Assembly (NCBI RefSeq): GCF_023657595.1
Contig: NZ_CP098323.1
Span: 892,001-956,000, forward strand
DNA length: 64,000 nucleotides
DNA from: Cytobacillus firmus
GTDB lineage: Bacteria; Bacillota; Bacilli; Bacillales; Cytobacillaceae
Direction: 5' to 3'
Positions 38,158 to 46,657 of the stretch are shown here, one piece after another. Below the pieces are notes generated by a model. The model was not told where the DNA came from, did no database searches, and saw only the letters and a list, made by a program, of their open reading frames with translations. A program made the translations under genes and the position numbers. How positions within the stretch are numbered: position 1 is the first letter of the stretch; every line of letters begins with the position of its first letter.

Positions 38158-39743
38158 GTATTCTTAAGTCACTTTTAAAAATGCGCAAAAAAAAGGAATA
38201 CCCTGTTCAGATTGAAGAAGCGGCAGTCGCAGGTCCGGATCTTAAAAGCATGAATCTGGAACAGCTGAAGGAAAAAATAAACGCAGAGTTCGGGAACACG
38301 ATTGATTTAAGCATGGATGAGCTCAAAACAGAAGGCAAAGATGCGCTGCTTATCTATCTTACAACCATGATTGATACTAAATTACTAAAGGAAACGATCC
38401 TGCAATCAATCAGCGGGAAAGAGGATGGTTTTAAATTAACAAATGCGGATGATTTAAAGTCTTTATGTAAGGAGAAATTCGGAGGAGCAGGCTATCAGCT
38501 GATTGGGTCATTCGATGAGATTATCACCTCTCTGCTTTATGGAAACATCATCATTTTATTTAAAGATATGGAAAAGGGGCTTTCCCTATCCATGGCTATC
38601 GGCGAAGACCGGTCCATAACAGAGCCAAGCACTCAGACGGTTATCCGGGGTCCTAAGGATGGGTTCGTGGAGTCGATAACAACAAATGTTAGCCTGCTGA
38701 GAAGAAGAATAAAAAACAGAAACCTCCGTTTTGAAAAATTCATCATTGGTACTGAGACAAACACTTCTGTATACATCGGGTATATGGAAGGCACAGCAAA
38801 TGAAAAGATCGTTGGAGAGGTACGCAAAAGACTTGGCCAGATAAAGGTGAACGCCATCTTTGAATCCGGTAATATTGAAGAGCTGATTGCAGATAAATCT
38901 GCGACACCTTTTCCGCTGGCGCTAAATAGTGAGAGGCCTGATGCGGTGGCTTCCAATTTGCTTGAAGGGAAAATTGCCATCCTTGTCGATGGCACACCTT
39001 TTGTACTGGTGGTTCCGGCTGTACTGGTCGATTTCTTTTCCATCGCAGAAGATTATTATCAAAACTTCATGATGGGAAGCTTCTTAAGAATAATCCGATA
39101 TTTATCCTTTATGATTGCCTTGATTACGCCATCCTTATATGTCGGGATTTTAACCTTTCATCATGAGCTTCTGCCCACGCCCCTCCTTCTCGGGATTATT
39201 GCCCAGCGGGAAGGAGTGCCGTTTCCGGCAGTCATTGAAGTAATATTGATGGAGGTAACCTTTGAGATCCTGAGGGAAGCAGGTGTCCGGATGCCAAGGG
39301 CTGTGGGGCAGACTGTTTCAATTGTAGGGGCTCTCGTAATCGGACAGGCTGCAGCAGAAGCAGGGATTATATCGAATATTATGGTCATCATTGTCGCTAT
39401 TACAGCCATCGCCAATTTTGTATCGCCCACTTATAGTTTTGCTGCAGCAGCAAGGCTGTTAAGGTTTCTCCTGATTATTGTGTCGGCCATATTGGGCTTA
39501 TATGGCGTCCTGATAGTACTTGTTTTTATTGTGGCCCATCTGAGCTCTCTCAGATCTTTTGGCGTTCCATATCTTTCGCCGGTTGCACCGTTTATCATCG
39601 AGCAGCAGAAGGATGTATTTTTCCGATTCCCGATCTGGAGCATGAGGAAGAGGCCTGCTTATTTAAAAACGCAGAATCCTGAAAAATTTCCAAAGACAGG
39701 GTCGCCTTCTCCTCCCCCAATGAAAGGAGAGCAGCCCAATTGA
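38154..39743 (+). CDS. Spore germination receptor A subunit (GerAA family)
   Basis: A 529-residue GerA-family protein. Residues 1-290 are a hydrophilic N-terminal region with two subdomains; residues 290-480 hold about five to six helices with the family signature PFPAVIEVILMEVTFEILRE, RMPRAVGQTVSIVGALVIG and YSFAAAARLLR. The tail is proline-rich. In homologous receptors the A subunits oligomerise to form an ion channel in the spore inner membrane. The start is TTG 38154 behind AAGGGGATGAAG, overlapping the gerB stop. The C subunit starts with a further TTG overlap, so B, A and C are tightly coupled. Confidence 0.93.
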   Translation: MSILKSLLKMRKKKEYPVQIEEAAVAGPDLKSMNLEQLKEKINAEFGNTIDLSMDELKTEGKDALLIYLTTMIDTKLLKETILQSISGKEDGFKLTNADDLKSLCKEKFGGAGYQLIGSFDEIITSLLYGNIIILFKDMEKGLSLSMAIGEDRSITEPSTQTVIRGPKDGFVESITTNVSLLRRRIKNRNLRFEKFIIGTETNTSVYIGYMEGTANEKIVGEVRKRLGQIKVNAIFESGNIEELIADKSATPFPLALNSERPDAVASNLLEGKIAILVDGTPFVLVVPAVLVDFFSIAEDYYQNFMMGSFLRIIRYLSFMIALITPSLYVGILTFHHELLPTPLLLGIIAQREGVPFPAVIEVILMEVTFEILREAGVRMPRAVGQTVSIVGALVIGQAAAEAGIISNIMVIIVAITAIANFVSPTYSFAAAARLLRFLLIIVSAILGLYGVLIVLVFIVAHLSSLRSFGVPYLSPVAPFIIEQQKDVFFRFPIWSMRKRPAYLKTQNPEKFPKTGSPSPPPMKGEQPN

Positions 39744-40933
39744 AAAAATTTGGTGTGATGTCCGCCATTGTTTTGACGGTTATACTGCTCTCTGGATGCT
39801 GGGACCAGAGAGAGCTGGGTGAAATAACCGTTGTGACAGGAATGGCTGTGGATAAGGGCGAGGATGGTAAATATACCCTGACTGTTGAAGGTATTAATGC
39901 AACAGAGTTGAATAACCGCACCGCCAGCGGCTATGCTCCATCCATTGTTTATTCTGCTGAAGGAAACTCTTTGGCTGAACTGACTTATAGAGTGAACGAA
40001 GGGATATCCAGGCATTTGATCTATTCCCACATGCGCACTCTGATTATCGGAGAAGAGCTTGCAGAAGAAGGCATTATTGACTTTATTGATTTCTTGGAGA
40101 GAAACAGAGAAATTCGGGATGATTTTAATATTTTGATTGCAAGAGGGGCCAAGGGCTCTGATGTTTTAAAAGTGACGTATCAATTCCAGAAATCAACTTC
40201 TTTAAAATTGCACACGCAGCTGGACACCATGATGAAGGATTGGGGTGGAGACCCAGGAGTGAGGATGAATGATGTTATTACAGCCTGGACCGCCCCGGGA
40301 CGCCAGCCTGTAATGGCCGCTGTCAGGATTAAGGGTGACCCGGAAGCTGGCGCCAGTGCGGAAAATATGATGAAGGTCACCCCGGATGCGCTTGTCGTCC
40401 TGGACTCACTGGCTATATTCAAGGGTGATAAGCTGGAAGGGTTTCTGACATTGGAGGATTCAAGAAATTACTTATGGATTCAGAATAAAATTAATAAAAC
40501 ATCCATTACCGTTAAGTGCAATGAAAGCCAGTATATGGGGCTTAGAGTATATGATACAAGGACAAAGGTTAAAGGGAAACTCGAAAATGGAAAAGCAAAG
40601 ATAGATATAAAAATCAGAGCAGAGGCGTATATTGACGGGACTCATTGCAGCGATCAGTTTGATAAGGCAAAGACATATGAAGAAAATGGAGAAATTGCCC
40701 AAAAGCAGATTAATGATATGGTTGGAAAAACGATTGAGAAGGTTCAGCAGGAATATGGCACCGATATTTTTGGTTTTGGTGAAGTTGTGCTGAGACAGGA
40801 TTATCAGAACTTCAAAAAAGTCCAGAATAACTGGGACGAAAAATTTGCTGATGCGGATATACAAGTAGACACAGCATTAATCATTCGGCGAACGGGCATC
40901 AGGACTAAAAGCTTTCTGAAGGAAGTAAAGTAG
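39740..40933 (+). CDS. Spore germination receptor C subunit (GerAC family lipoprotein)
   Basis: A 397-residue lipoprotein: signal peptide KKFGVMSAIVLTVILLSGC with the lipobox LSGC (Cys20), so it should be diacylglycerylated and anchored in the spore inner membrane. The folded part contains WDQRELGEITVVTGMAVDKG and the SHMRTLIIGEELAEEG segment, both typical of GerC proteins. The start is TTG 39740 after AAAGGAGAGC, overlapping the gerA stop by four bases. It ends the operon D-B-A-C. The order differs from gerA (A-B-C) and gerK (A-C-B) of B. subtilis. Confidence 0.93.
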   Translation: MKKFGVMSAIVLTVILLSGCWDQRELGEITVVTGMAVDKGEDGKYTLTVEGINATELNNRTASGYAPSIVYSAEGNSLAELTYRVNEGISRHLIYSHMRTLIIGEELAEEGIIDFIDFLERNREIRDDFNILIARGAKGSDVLKVTYQFQKSTSLKLHTQLDTMMKDWGGDPGVRMNDVITAWTAPGRQPVMAAVRIKGDPEAGASAENMMKVTPDALVVLDSLAIFKGDKLEGFLTLEDSRNYLWIQNKINKTSITVKCNESQYMGLRVYDTRTKVKGKLENGKAKIDIKIRAEAYIDGTHCSDQFDKAKTYEENGEIAQKQINDMVGKTIEKVQQEYGTDIFGFGEVVLRQDYQNFKKVQNNWDEKFADADIQVDTALIIRRTGIRTKSFLKEVK

Positions 40934-41010
40934 TGATCCTTTCATTCATTGACGCATAAAAGCTGTATTGATATAATTTTTTATAAATTCAGCTAATTAT
41001 TATTAAAAAG

Positions 41011-41036
41011 GTCTGGGCACTTCTCCAGACTTATTT
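41011..41036 (+). terminator. Weak terminator after the ger operon
   Basis: GTCTGG (41011-41016) pairs with CCAGAC (41025-41030), followed by an interrupted T tract. It may also lie in the leader of the next gene. Confidence 0.5.
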
Positions 41037-41057
41037 CTTTTAAAGGGGAAAGGCCAA

Positions 41058-42191
41058 ATGAATTTCGAAACTTCTGTTCTTCATAGAAAAAATAACAGCA
41101 ATCGCAAAATTAAAAGTAAAGTCACGCCCATCTATCAAACCTCCGCTTTTGCTTTCAGCGATCTTGATGAGCTGGAGGGATTTTATCAGGGGAACGGCAA
41201 CTATCTTTATTCCCGGGTGGGAAATCCGAATACAGATGAGCTTGGTGAATTAATTGCCGGCCTTGAAGGAGCACCAGCCGGGACAGCTGCCTCCTCCGGT
41301 TTATCTGCCATCCTCTCGGGAGTGCTTGCTGTGGTCAAAAGCGGCGACCATATTGTGGCTGCCGATGACCTGTACGGAGGCAGCTTCCATTTAATTAAGG
41401 AAGAGCTGACACAGCTCGGTATTGAAGTTACCTTTGTGCCATTTTCTGATGCTCATCAGGTGGAGGGGGCCATTAAGGAAAATACAAAACTTCTATACTC
41501 AGAAAGCATCACAAATCCTTTATTGCGAGTGGAAGACCTTGAAGAAGTCGTCCGTCTGGCGAAGAAGCATCATCTCGTTACCCTGATTGATAATACATTT
41601 GCCACTCCTTATCATTGCAAGCCCTATTTGAAAGGCATTGATCTAGTTGTCCACAGTGCAACCAAATACATAGGCGGGCACAGTGATATCACTGCAGGTG
41701 TCCTCGTGGGAGATGAAGAGCTGGTTGGAAAAGCGCGCGGCAAAATTGTAAACCTCGGGGCAAATCTAAGTCCGTTTGAAGCCTGGCTGACCTGCAGGGG
41801 AGTGAAAACGCTGGCTCTCAGAATGAAGCAGCAGTCTGCCAATGCCAGAAGAGTGGCAAGGGCATTAGAGCAAAACCAGGAAGTAAACAAAGTCTATTAT
41901 CCTTTTCACCACGGCGAAGAAGGGTTCGGTGCCATCGTCACGATTGAATTGTCTGACACTGCTGATGTGAATAAGTTTTTTAAAGAGCTTGGATGGATTA
42001 AAATTGTGCCGACACTTGCGGGTGTTGAAACGTCCGTATCCCATCCCCTGACAACATCCCACCGGGCACTGCCTTCTGAAGTGTGCAAAGAACTCGGCAT
42101 TACCAAGCAGGTGGTAAGGATATCCATTGGCATTGAACATACGGATGATATTATTGCGCAGCTGAATGAGGCTGTTAATCGGAGTCTGTGA
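41058..42191 (+). CDS. PLP-dependent transsulfuration enzyme (cystathionine synthase/lyase family)
   Basis: A 377-residue enzyme of the Cys/Met metabolism family. The PLP lysine is in SATKYIGGHSDITAGVLVG. Other signatures are YSRVGNPNT, SSGLSAI and DNTFATPY. The C-terminal SHPLTTSHRALP and RISIGIEHTDD recall cystathionine gamma-synthase and lyases. Close relatives include MetI, MetC, MccB and methionine gamma-lyase, so the reaction is not fixed by sequence alone. It is a single gene rather than the metI-metC pair of B. subtilis, and the 124 bp leader has no SAM riboswitch. AAAGGGGAAAGG precedes the ATG. Confidence 0.85.
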   Translation: MNFETSVLHRKNNSNRKIKSKVTPIYQTSAFAFSDLDELEGFYQGNGNYLYSRVGNPNTDELGELIAGLEGAPAGTAASSGLSAILSGVLAVVKSGDHIVAADDLYGGSFHLIKEELTQLGIEVTFVPFSDAHQVEGAIKENTKLLYSESITNPLLRVEDLEEVVRLAKKHHLVTLIDNTFATPYHCKPYLKGIDLVVHSATKYIGGHSDITAGVLVGDEELVGKARGKIVNLGANLSPFEAWLTCRGVKTLALRMKQQSANARRVARALEQNQEVNKVYYPFHHGEEGFGAIVTIELSDTADVNKFFKELGWIKIVPTLAGVETSVSHPLTTSHRALPSEVCKELGITKQVVRISIGIEHTDDIIAQLNEAVNRSL

Positions 42192-42196
42192 GGATC

Positions 42197-42463
42197 TTAG
42201 ATGCTCTCGAGCTGGTCAAACAGCCAAAACTTCAATAAAACCAAAAAAATAACAGTTAAGATGAAGTTTTTCAGACTGAATGTCAACTTGCCATTCTTGG
42301 GCAAAACAATGCCCATTGAAACCAGGTACCAGAACCACTTCTTATTGGTCAATCTATTCGGATTGGTGAATTGCCCCTGCTGTTTCTTTTTATTTTCATG
42401 CCGGGCCCAGAGAAGTACAACGATGATATCAAGACATGAGCCGATGGCTATGGCTGTGATCAC
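42197..42463 (-). CDS. Putative membrane protein, possibly the 3' part of a frameshifted gene
   Basis: From a GTG at 42463 this frame codes about 88 residues with two hydrophobic helices (ITAIAIGSCLDIIVVLLW and FILTVIFLVLLKFWLF) and a basic middle (HENKKKQQGQ). The same frame is open upstream to 42613, overlapping the next small gene. The stretch just before the GTG (NQEKKAAENEGKWQPSN) looks coding yet has no good start or ribosome site. It may be the continuation of the 42498-42689 gene after a one-base frameshift. The family is not recognised. Confidence 0.4.
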   Translation of the reverse strand: MITAIAIGSCLDIIVVLLWARHENKKKQQGQFTNPNRLTNKKWFWYLVSMGIVLPKNGKLTFSLKNFILTVIFLVLLKFWLFDQLESI

Positions 42464-42497
42464 AAAAGTATTGGATGGCTGCCATTTTCCTTCGTTC

Positions 42498-42689
42498 TCA
42501 GCTGCTTTCTTTTCCTGATTGTGAATTTTGAATCTGGAGTTCTTTGGAGAAAGCAGAAGAAATTTCTGAAGGCTGTTCCTGTTGAAAAGCGGGTTTGAAT
42601 GAGACAGCCGCAAAAATTAAACTTCCTAATAACGCAATATAAATGATAAAAAACATTAAAGCCTGATTGCTGGAATGGTTCTTTTGCAT
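42498..42689 (-). CDS. Small single-helix membrane protein, possibly a 5' gene fragment
   Basis: A 63-residue product with one predicted helix (ALMFFIIYIALLGSLIFAA) and a polar Gln/Ser-rich tail. A good ribosome site (GGGAGG) precedes its ATG. Its end overlaps the upstream extension of the 42197 frame, as expected if a single frameshift split a gene of about 150 codons. It could equally be an independent small gene. The family is not recognised. Confidence 0.5.
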   Translation of the reverse strand: MQKNHSSNQALMFFIIYIALLGSLIFAAVSFKPAFQQEQPSEISSAFSKELQIQNSQSGKESS

Positions 42690-42863
42690 ATGGAAAAACC
42701 TCCCTATATCTTCATCGTACCATTTCTAACATCAAAATATTGGAAACTATTGTTGCGAAAAGTTGAACAAACGAAAAAAATTGATTGTGCAGTTTTCAGG
42801 AATGAAGTGAATCCTTCCATTAAATACTAAGGTAACAGTATTTTAGGAAGGAGCTGACACACC

Positions 42864-43673
42864 ATGCCTGAGCTTCCGGAAATGGAAACCTACAGAAGGC
42901 TGTTAACGGAGAAACTGGTCCCTAAAGTCATTACTGATGTAGAGGTAAACCGCGAAAAATCAATAAATGTGCAGCCTGCCCAATTCAAAAGTCAGCTGAT
43001 TCATGTGCAAATAACGCAAATCCAAAGAAGGGCCAAGCACCTTATTTTTAAGTTGAGCTCCGGTAAAAATCTGCTGCTGCACCTTATGCTCGGGGGATGG
43101 ATGTATATCGGCAGCGAAGCGGACAATCCTGACCGAACCAAACAGGTTATTATTTCTTTTGGTGATAAAAAGCTTTATTTTATTGGACTAAGACTTGGCT
43201 ATTTGCATTTGCTGACAGATGCAGAGATGGATAAGGAGTTTTCCCATCTGGGACCTGAGCCTCTGGATCACATATTGGGATTTCCGGCCTTCCGGGAACT
43301 GATCGGAAGCAGAAGAGGAATGCTGAAAACGACATTTATCAATCAGAAGTTTCTCTCCGGAATCGGCAACTGCTACAGCGATGAAATCTGTTTTGAGGCT
43401 GGACTGCTGCCAATGAAAAAAGCAGATGAATTGGATGAGGATGAAATAAAAATCCTGTATCAGTCCATGAAGGGCGTATTAACCCGTGCTATTCAGTTTG
43501 GGGGCTACATGGAAGAGCCCTTATTTAAAGGAGATGCCAAAACCGGGGGTTATAATGAGCAGTGCAGGGTCTATGACAGAGAAGGAGAACCATGCCTCCG
43601 CTGCAGCAGCCCTATAGTCAAAGAAGAAATATCCTCACGGAAAACGTTCTATTGTGCAAATTGCCAAAGCTAG
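42864..43673 (+). CDS. Fpg/Nei family DNA glycosylase
   Basis: A 269-residue base-excision repair enzyme of the formamidopyrimidine-DNA glycosylase type. It has the catalytic N-terminal Pro2-Glu3 (MPELPEME), Lys in RRAKHLIF for the beta-elimination step, a helix-two-turn-helix around GIGNCYSDEICFEAGL and a C-terminal zinc finger with two CxxC pairs (CLRC, CANC). YNEQCRVYDREGEPC fits the finger region. The canonical mutM in Bacillus lies beside polA and coaE, so this stand-alone gene is likely a second paralog, possibly with a different lesion preference. The ribosome site is GGAAGGAGCTG. Confidence 0.9.
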   Translation: MPELPEMETYRRLLTEKLVPKVITDVEVNREKSINVQPAQFKSQLIHVQITQIQRRAKHLIFKLSSGKNLLLHLMLGGWMYIGSEADNPDRTKQVIISFGDKKLYFIGLRLGYLHLLTDAEMDKEFSHLGPEPLDHILGFPAFRELIGSRRGMLKTTFINQKFLSGIGNCYSDEICFEAGLLPMKKADELDEDEIKILYQSMKGVLTRAIQFGGYMEEPLFKGDAKTGGYNEQCRVYDREGEPCLRCSSPIVKEEISSRKTFYCANCQS

Positions 43674-43705
43674 AAAAGAGGCTGCCCATTCCGGCAGCCT
43701 CTTTT
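43674..43705. terminator. Bidirectional terminator after the Fpg-like gene
   Basis: AAAAGAGGCTGCC (43674-43686) pairs perfectly with GGCAGCCTCTTTT (43693-43705) around CATTCC. It also ends the 47-residue gene on the opposite strand. Confidence 0.92.
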
Positions 43706-43707
43706 CA

Positions 43708-43851
43708 CTATTCTTTCGAATCACTCTGAATCCTGTCAACAGTCGTGGAATCGCGGGAATCCATTGCACCCTTTAGAAAATGGACAAGCATAAATCCGAC
43801 AAGCCCCAATGAAACAATAAAACCGATTGTAATAGCCCACATTAAAGCCAT
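43708..43851 (-). CDS. 47-residue single-helix membrane protein
   Basis: A short gene reading MALMWAITIGFIVSLGLVGF, then MLVHFLKGAMDSRD and a polar tail ending SDSKE. GGGAGGTTAAAGG lies before its ATG. One transmembrane helix spans about residues 4-25, with a charged C-terminal tail. It shares the terminator at 43674-43705. The pattern resembles YtzI-like small membrane proteins of Bacillus, but I do not recognise the family firmly. The convincing ribosome site and terminator make it a real gene. Confidence 0.75.
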   Translation of the reverse strand: MALMWAITIGFIVSLGLVGFMLVHFLKGAMDSRDSTTVDRIQSDSKE

Positions 43852-44031
43852 CCTTTAACCTCCCTTTTCTATTAGCGCATAGTTTCCTTACTAAAAGATA
43901 TATGCCTTAAATCTTCAATCTTTCCCTTTCGATTATGAAAAAAAGGAAGGGAACAGGCTGCTGCATATCGAAGTATTGAAAGATGGCATAAAGAGGTTTA
44001 CAGCCAAAAGCGCTAAAGGAGGAGATCTCTT

Positions 44032-44511
44032 TTGGATTTTAAAACGGCGGACTTATGTGATGATCATAGCCAGGAGTTGCGTATTTGCCAGCAGGAGTTT
44101 AAATCTTATGGGCAAAAAAGCAAATTTTCCGGTCCCATTTCTACTGTTAGAGTGTTTGAAGATAACGTGCTGGTCAAAGAGGCGCTGGAGTCCATTCCGG
44201 AGGGAAGTGTACTGGTGGTGGATGGCGGAGGTTCAAAAAGATGTGCACTAATGGGGGACAGGCTTGGTGAGATAGCTCAATCAAGAAAGCTTGCCGGTGT
44301 TATTGTTTATGGATGCGTTCGGGATACTGTGGAGCTTGGAAGCCTCGATACAGGCATCCTGGCACTTGGCAGCAACCCTTTAAAAAGCAGAAAGGAGGGA
44401 AAAGGGGACCGCAGCATTCCTGTTACATTTGGCGGGATTGACTGGAAGCCGGGTGAATATGTATATGCAGATGAAGATGGAATGATTGTCTCTTCTGTAC
44501 CACTTATTTAA
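44032..44511 (+). CDS. RraA-family protein
   Basis: A 159-residue protein of the RraA/4-hydroxy-4-methyl-2-oxoglutarate aldolase family. Segments include KTADLCD near the start, the metal- and substrate-site region GSVLVVDGGGSKRCALMGD, and YGCVRDTVEL, where the Arg-Asp pair binds substrate and metal in aldolases. In Proteobacteria RraA restrains RNase E; Bacilli lack RNase E, so an aldolase or decarboxylase role is more likely. The start is TTG 44032, nine bases after AAAGGAGG. It is monocistronic with a terminator after it. Confidence 0.88.
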   Translation: MDFKTADLCDDHSQELRICQQEFKSYGQKSKFSGPISTVRVFEDNVLVKEALESIPEGSVLVVDGGGSKRCALMGDRLGEIAQSRKLAGVIVYGCVRDTVELGSLDTGILALGSNPLKSRKEGKGDRSIPVTFGGIDWKPGEYVYADEDGMIVSSVPLI

Positions 44512-44516
44512 AGATG

Positions 44517-44542
44517 AACACCCGCTTATGAGCGGGTGTTTT
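44517..44542 (+). terminator. Terminator of the rraA-like gene
   Basis: AACACCCGCT (44517-44526) pairs perfectly with AGCGGGTGTT (44531-44540) around TATG, then T residues. Confidence 0.88.
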
Positions 44543-44600
44543 CTATCTTTGGCACCTTCCTGCTTAACACAGAATACCGTATCTAAAGGGGGTGCATAAC

Positions 44601-44858
44601 ATGATTATAATCTTTTTGCTTTTATGGGCAGCCGGCATTTATCTTTTGTTCCGCAGCAGGAAAGAGGAAGAAGAACACTTGGTGCTGAAGCTGATTGGCT
44701 ATTATCTATTAGGGACATTTACTTTTAGCTTTAATGGCATTGTTCTGCCGGTTGGTTTTGTGATCAGTTTATTCCTGAAGCCCCAGCAGAACAGAAGCGT
44801 GAAGCGGGTCTCTGCGATTTTTGGGCTGGTAATAATGCTCCTTGGTCTTTTTTTATAG
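44601..44858 (+). CDS. Small multi-helix membrane protein, unrecognised
   Basis: An 85-residue product with three predicted transmembrane helices (MIIIFLLLWAAGIYLLF; GYYLLGTFTFSFNGIVLPVGFV; SAIFGLVIMLLGLFL). A basic/acidic loop RSRKEEEEH follows the first helix. AAAGGGGGTG precedes ATG 44601; an upstream in-frame GTG overlaps this ribosome site and is rejected. The function is unknown. It is convergent with the VanW gene. Confidence 0.65.
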   Translation: MIIIFLLLWAAGIYLLFRSRKEEEEHLVLKLIGYYLLGTFTFSFNGIVLPVGFVISLFLKPQQNRSVKRVSAIFGLVIMLLGLFL

Positions 44859-44889
44859 ACTGTCGTAATTTCGAATGAAATGAAGGCTT

Positions 44890-45825
44890 TCAATCCTCTT
44901 TAACCGCTTCCTTTTCAATGCTGATTTCTTCCGGCAGCATTGTAGAAGCCTTTGGTACCTGGCGGGGCTCATAATCAATTTCATCAGATGAGTATACTCT
45001 GATCACCATCTGACCGTGCAGGGCTTTTGCCCGTATAAGCAGTGGTGAGCTGTAACGGTTCTTAAAGGTGAAATCAGGGCCATACCAGCTTACCGTTGCA
45101 TCCCGTCCGGACGGTACATATGGAACCTTTTTGCTATGGGAATAACGCTCGAGCACCTTAACGCCTGCCCGGTCAACTGCATTGAACAGAGTGGAGGATA
45201 CCTGGCAGATCCCGCCGCCGATATCTTCCGACAACTCCCCTCTAACGATCACTGGAGCGCGCATATAGCCTTTCCCCGCCGTTCTTTTGCCGACAGCACG
45301 ATTAAAAGAAAATACTTCATTCGGAAAAACAACTGTATTATCAAGGGCTTCGGCTGCAAGCTGAATATTATGAGAGCGTGAGGTGTTATTTGGATTAAAA
45401 TATGTAACATACTGGCCGATCATTTTAACCCGGATATGGGAAAGAAGGTCCCGATCGACTCGTGGATAAACGGGGAGCATCGGAATTTCAATTCTGGCCG
45501 GCCCTTTATTATAAAAACATGAATAAAAAATATCTGTGAATGCTTTACGATGCAGTATTCTGCCGGGTTTCTCCGCAACGATCCGCCCGCTATCACCTAT
45601 ATAAGCGTTCATAGGCGGAATATACGTCTGACGATCCAATTTCTCAAGCAGCTGAATAAACCGTTCACTATCTACCAGAGGGAGTCCGGGAAAAGGTATT
45701 TGATAGTCTATTCTGCTGATATTTGAAATGGATTCGCCGTTATTTTCGATGGATAAACCTTCTGGAAGTCCAGCAGTCTGTGTTTGTACTAATAACATAA
45801 CCCCTAATATCCATGAGAAATACAT
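44890..45825 (-). CDS. VanW-domain protein, exported
   Basis: A 311-residue protein with an N-terminal hydrophobic export segment (YFSWILGVMLLVQTQTAG). The VanW core, about residues 145-260, has FSFNRAVGKRTAGKGYMRAPV, GGGICQVSSTLFNAV and a WYGPDFTFKNRYSSPLLIRA end typical of this family. VanW proteins (B. subtilis YoaR-like) occur at the cell surface and are linked to glycopeptide clusters in enterococci, but no activity is known and no van genes are here. The start at 45825 is chosen because GCGGAGGTGAAG lies just upstream; an ATG seven codons earlier precedes it. Confidence 0.85.
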   Translation of the reverse strand: MYFSWILGVMLLVQTQTAGLPEGLSIENNGESISNISRIDYQIPFPGLPLVDSERFIQLLEKLDRQTYIPPMNAYIGDSGRIVAEKPGRILHRKAFTDIFYSCFYNKGPARIEIPMLPVYPRVDRDLLSHIRVKMIGQYVTYFNPNNTSRSHNIQLAAEALDNTVVFPNEVFSFNRAVGKRTAGKGYMRAPVIVRGELSEDIGGGICQVSSTLFNAVDRAGVKVLERYSHSKKVPYVPSGRDATVSWYGPDFTFKNRYSSPLLIRAKALHGQMVIRVYSSDEIDYEPRQVPKASTMLPEEISIEKEAVKED

Positions 45826-45956
45826 ATCACACTTCACCTCCGCCATTAGTATTGGCAGGAAAGAATTCTTTCATGTGCCGAAAAAACTGTTTATCAGGCA
45901 ATTTCATCACCATTGGCCCTTGCTGTAAGAAGCAATTATGAAATGAAAAACAGACA

Positions 45957-45989
45957 AAAAGGAAGCTCCGGTGATTGGGGCTTCCTTTT
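45957..45989 (-). terminator. Terminator of the 45999-46508 membrane protein gene
   Basis: AAAAGGAAGC (45957-45966) pairs with GCTTCCTTTT (45980-45989), with an inner CC/GG extension. The A run gives a T tail on the minus strand just after the stop of the upstream gene. Confidence 0.85.
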
Positions 45990-45998
45990 GAATGCATA

Positions 45999-46508
45999 TT
46001 ATTTTTTTTCATCAACCAGCTGGCAGTCTGCTGAGGAATCATCTTCATTTTTATCAACCCAGAGCTTGTACATTGCCTTCCCGTCACTAAGCGTTCCATC
46101 TGCCATATCCATTGGCAGCAGGGCGAAAAAGACGTAATAAAAGGAAAAATAGACGAATTGATACCACAGCATATTAGCATCCAGAATGCCGATGCGGATC
46201 AGGTAATTCACAAGAAAAATACTGGCAATGTTTAATATGGACCCACCTAAAAAGATAAGAGATTTGGTCAGTTTGTTGCTGTATGTTAAAGAAGTATACT
46301 CACACCCTCCATACCAGAAGTAAAACCGCCTAACCTCCAGAAACCTCATTGAGAATAGTATTTTGCCTGTGCCAATAATAACCCGGATCCCTTTCCCGCC
46401 AAAAATGGCTGCAAAGAATATATGACCAAGTAAATGAATGAGTGTCACTATTGGGAATACCACAAAAAAGGCTTGCATGAACTTCATAAAATCATCATAC
46501 CCAAACAT
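45999..46508 (-). CDS. Membrane protein resembling M50 site-2 protease but lacking the catalytic glutamate
   Basis: A 169-residue polytopic membrane protein with about four helices. The first helix region reads TLIHLLGHIFFAAIFGG: spacing matches HExxH of M50 proteases, but leucine replaces the glutamate (HLLGH). A later segment, LLPMDMADGTLSDG, resembles the second metal-binding NxxPxPxxDG motif, keeping an Asp-Gly. This suggests a pseudoprotease or a small peptidase-related membrane protein; several Bacillus M50-like proteins are of this short kind. The ribosome site GGAGG precedes the ATG. The gene faces the hairpin-rich region upstream. The assignment is by motif spacing only. Confidence 0.6.
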   Translation of the reverse strand: MFGYDDFMKFMQAFFVVFPIVTLIHLLGHIFFAAIFGGKGIRVIIGTGKILFSMRFLEVRRFYFWYGGCEYTSLTYSNKLTKSLIFLGGSILNIASIFLVNYLIRIGILDANMLWYQFVYFSFYYVFFALLPMDMADGTLSDGKAMYKLWVDKNEDDSSADCQLVDEKK

Positions 46509-46657
46509 GGGAAGACCTCCATTTCAATAGATGTGTATCAAAAACTGCATATTGCAGACATCATTATTATTTGTTTGCATACCCCATGTGTACCCCCCTG
46601 TCTGCTGTTCTAACGTACATTCTTTTTCCAGATTTCCCAGCTTTATCGCAGTCTAAC

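Noticed and set aside
42201..42518. Plus-strand 105-codon ORF
   Set aside because: No ribosome site and no family resemblance; it lies opposite the membrane-protein frames.
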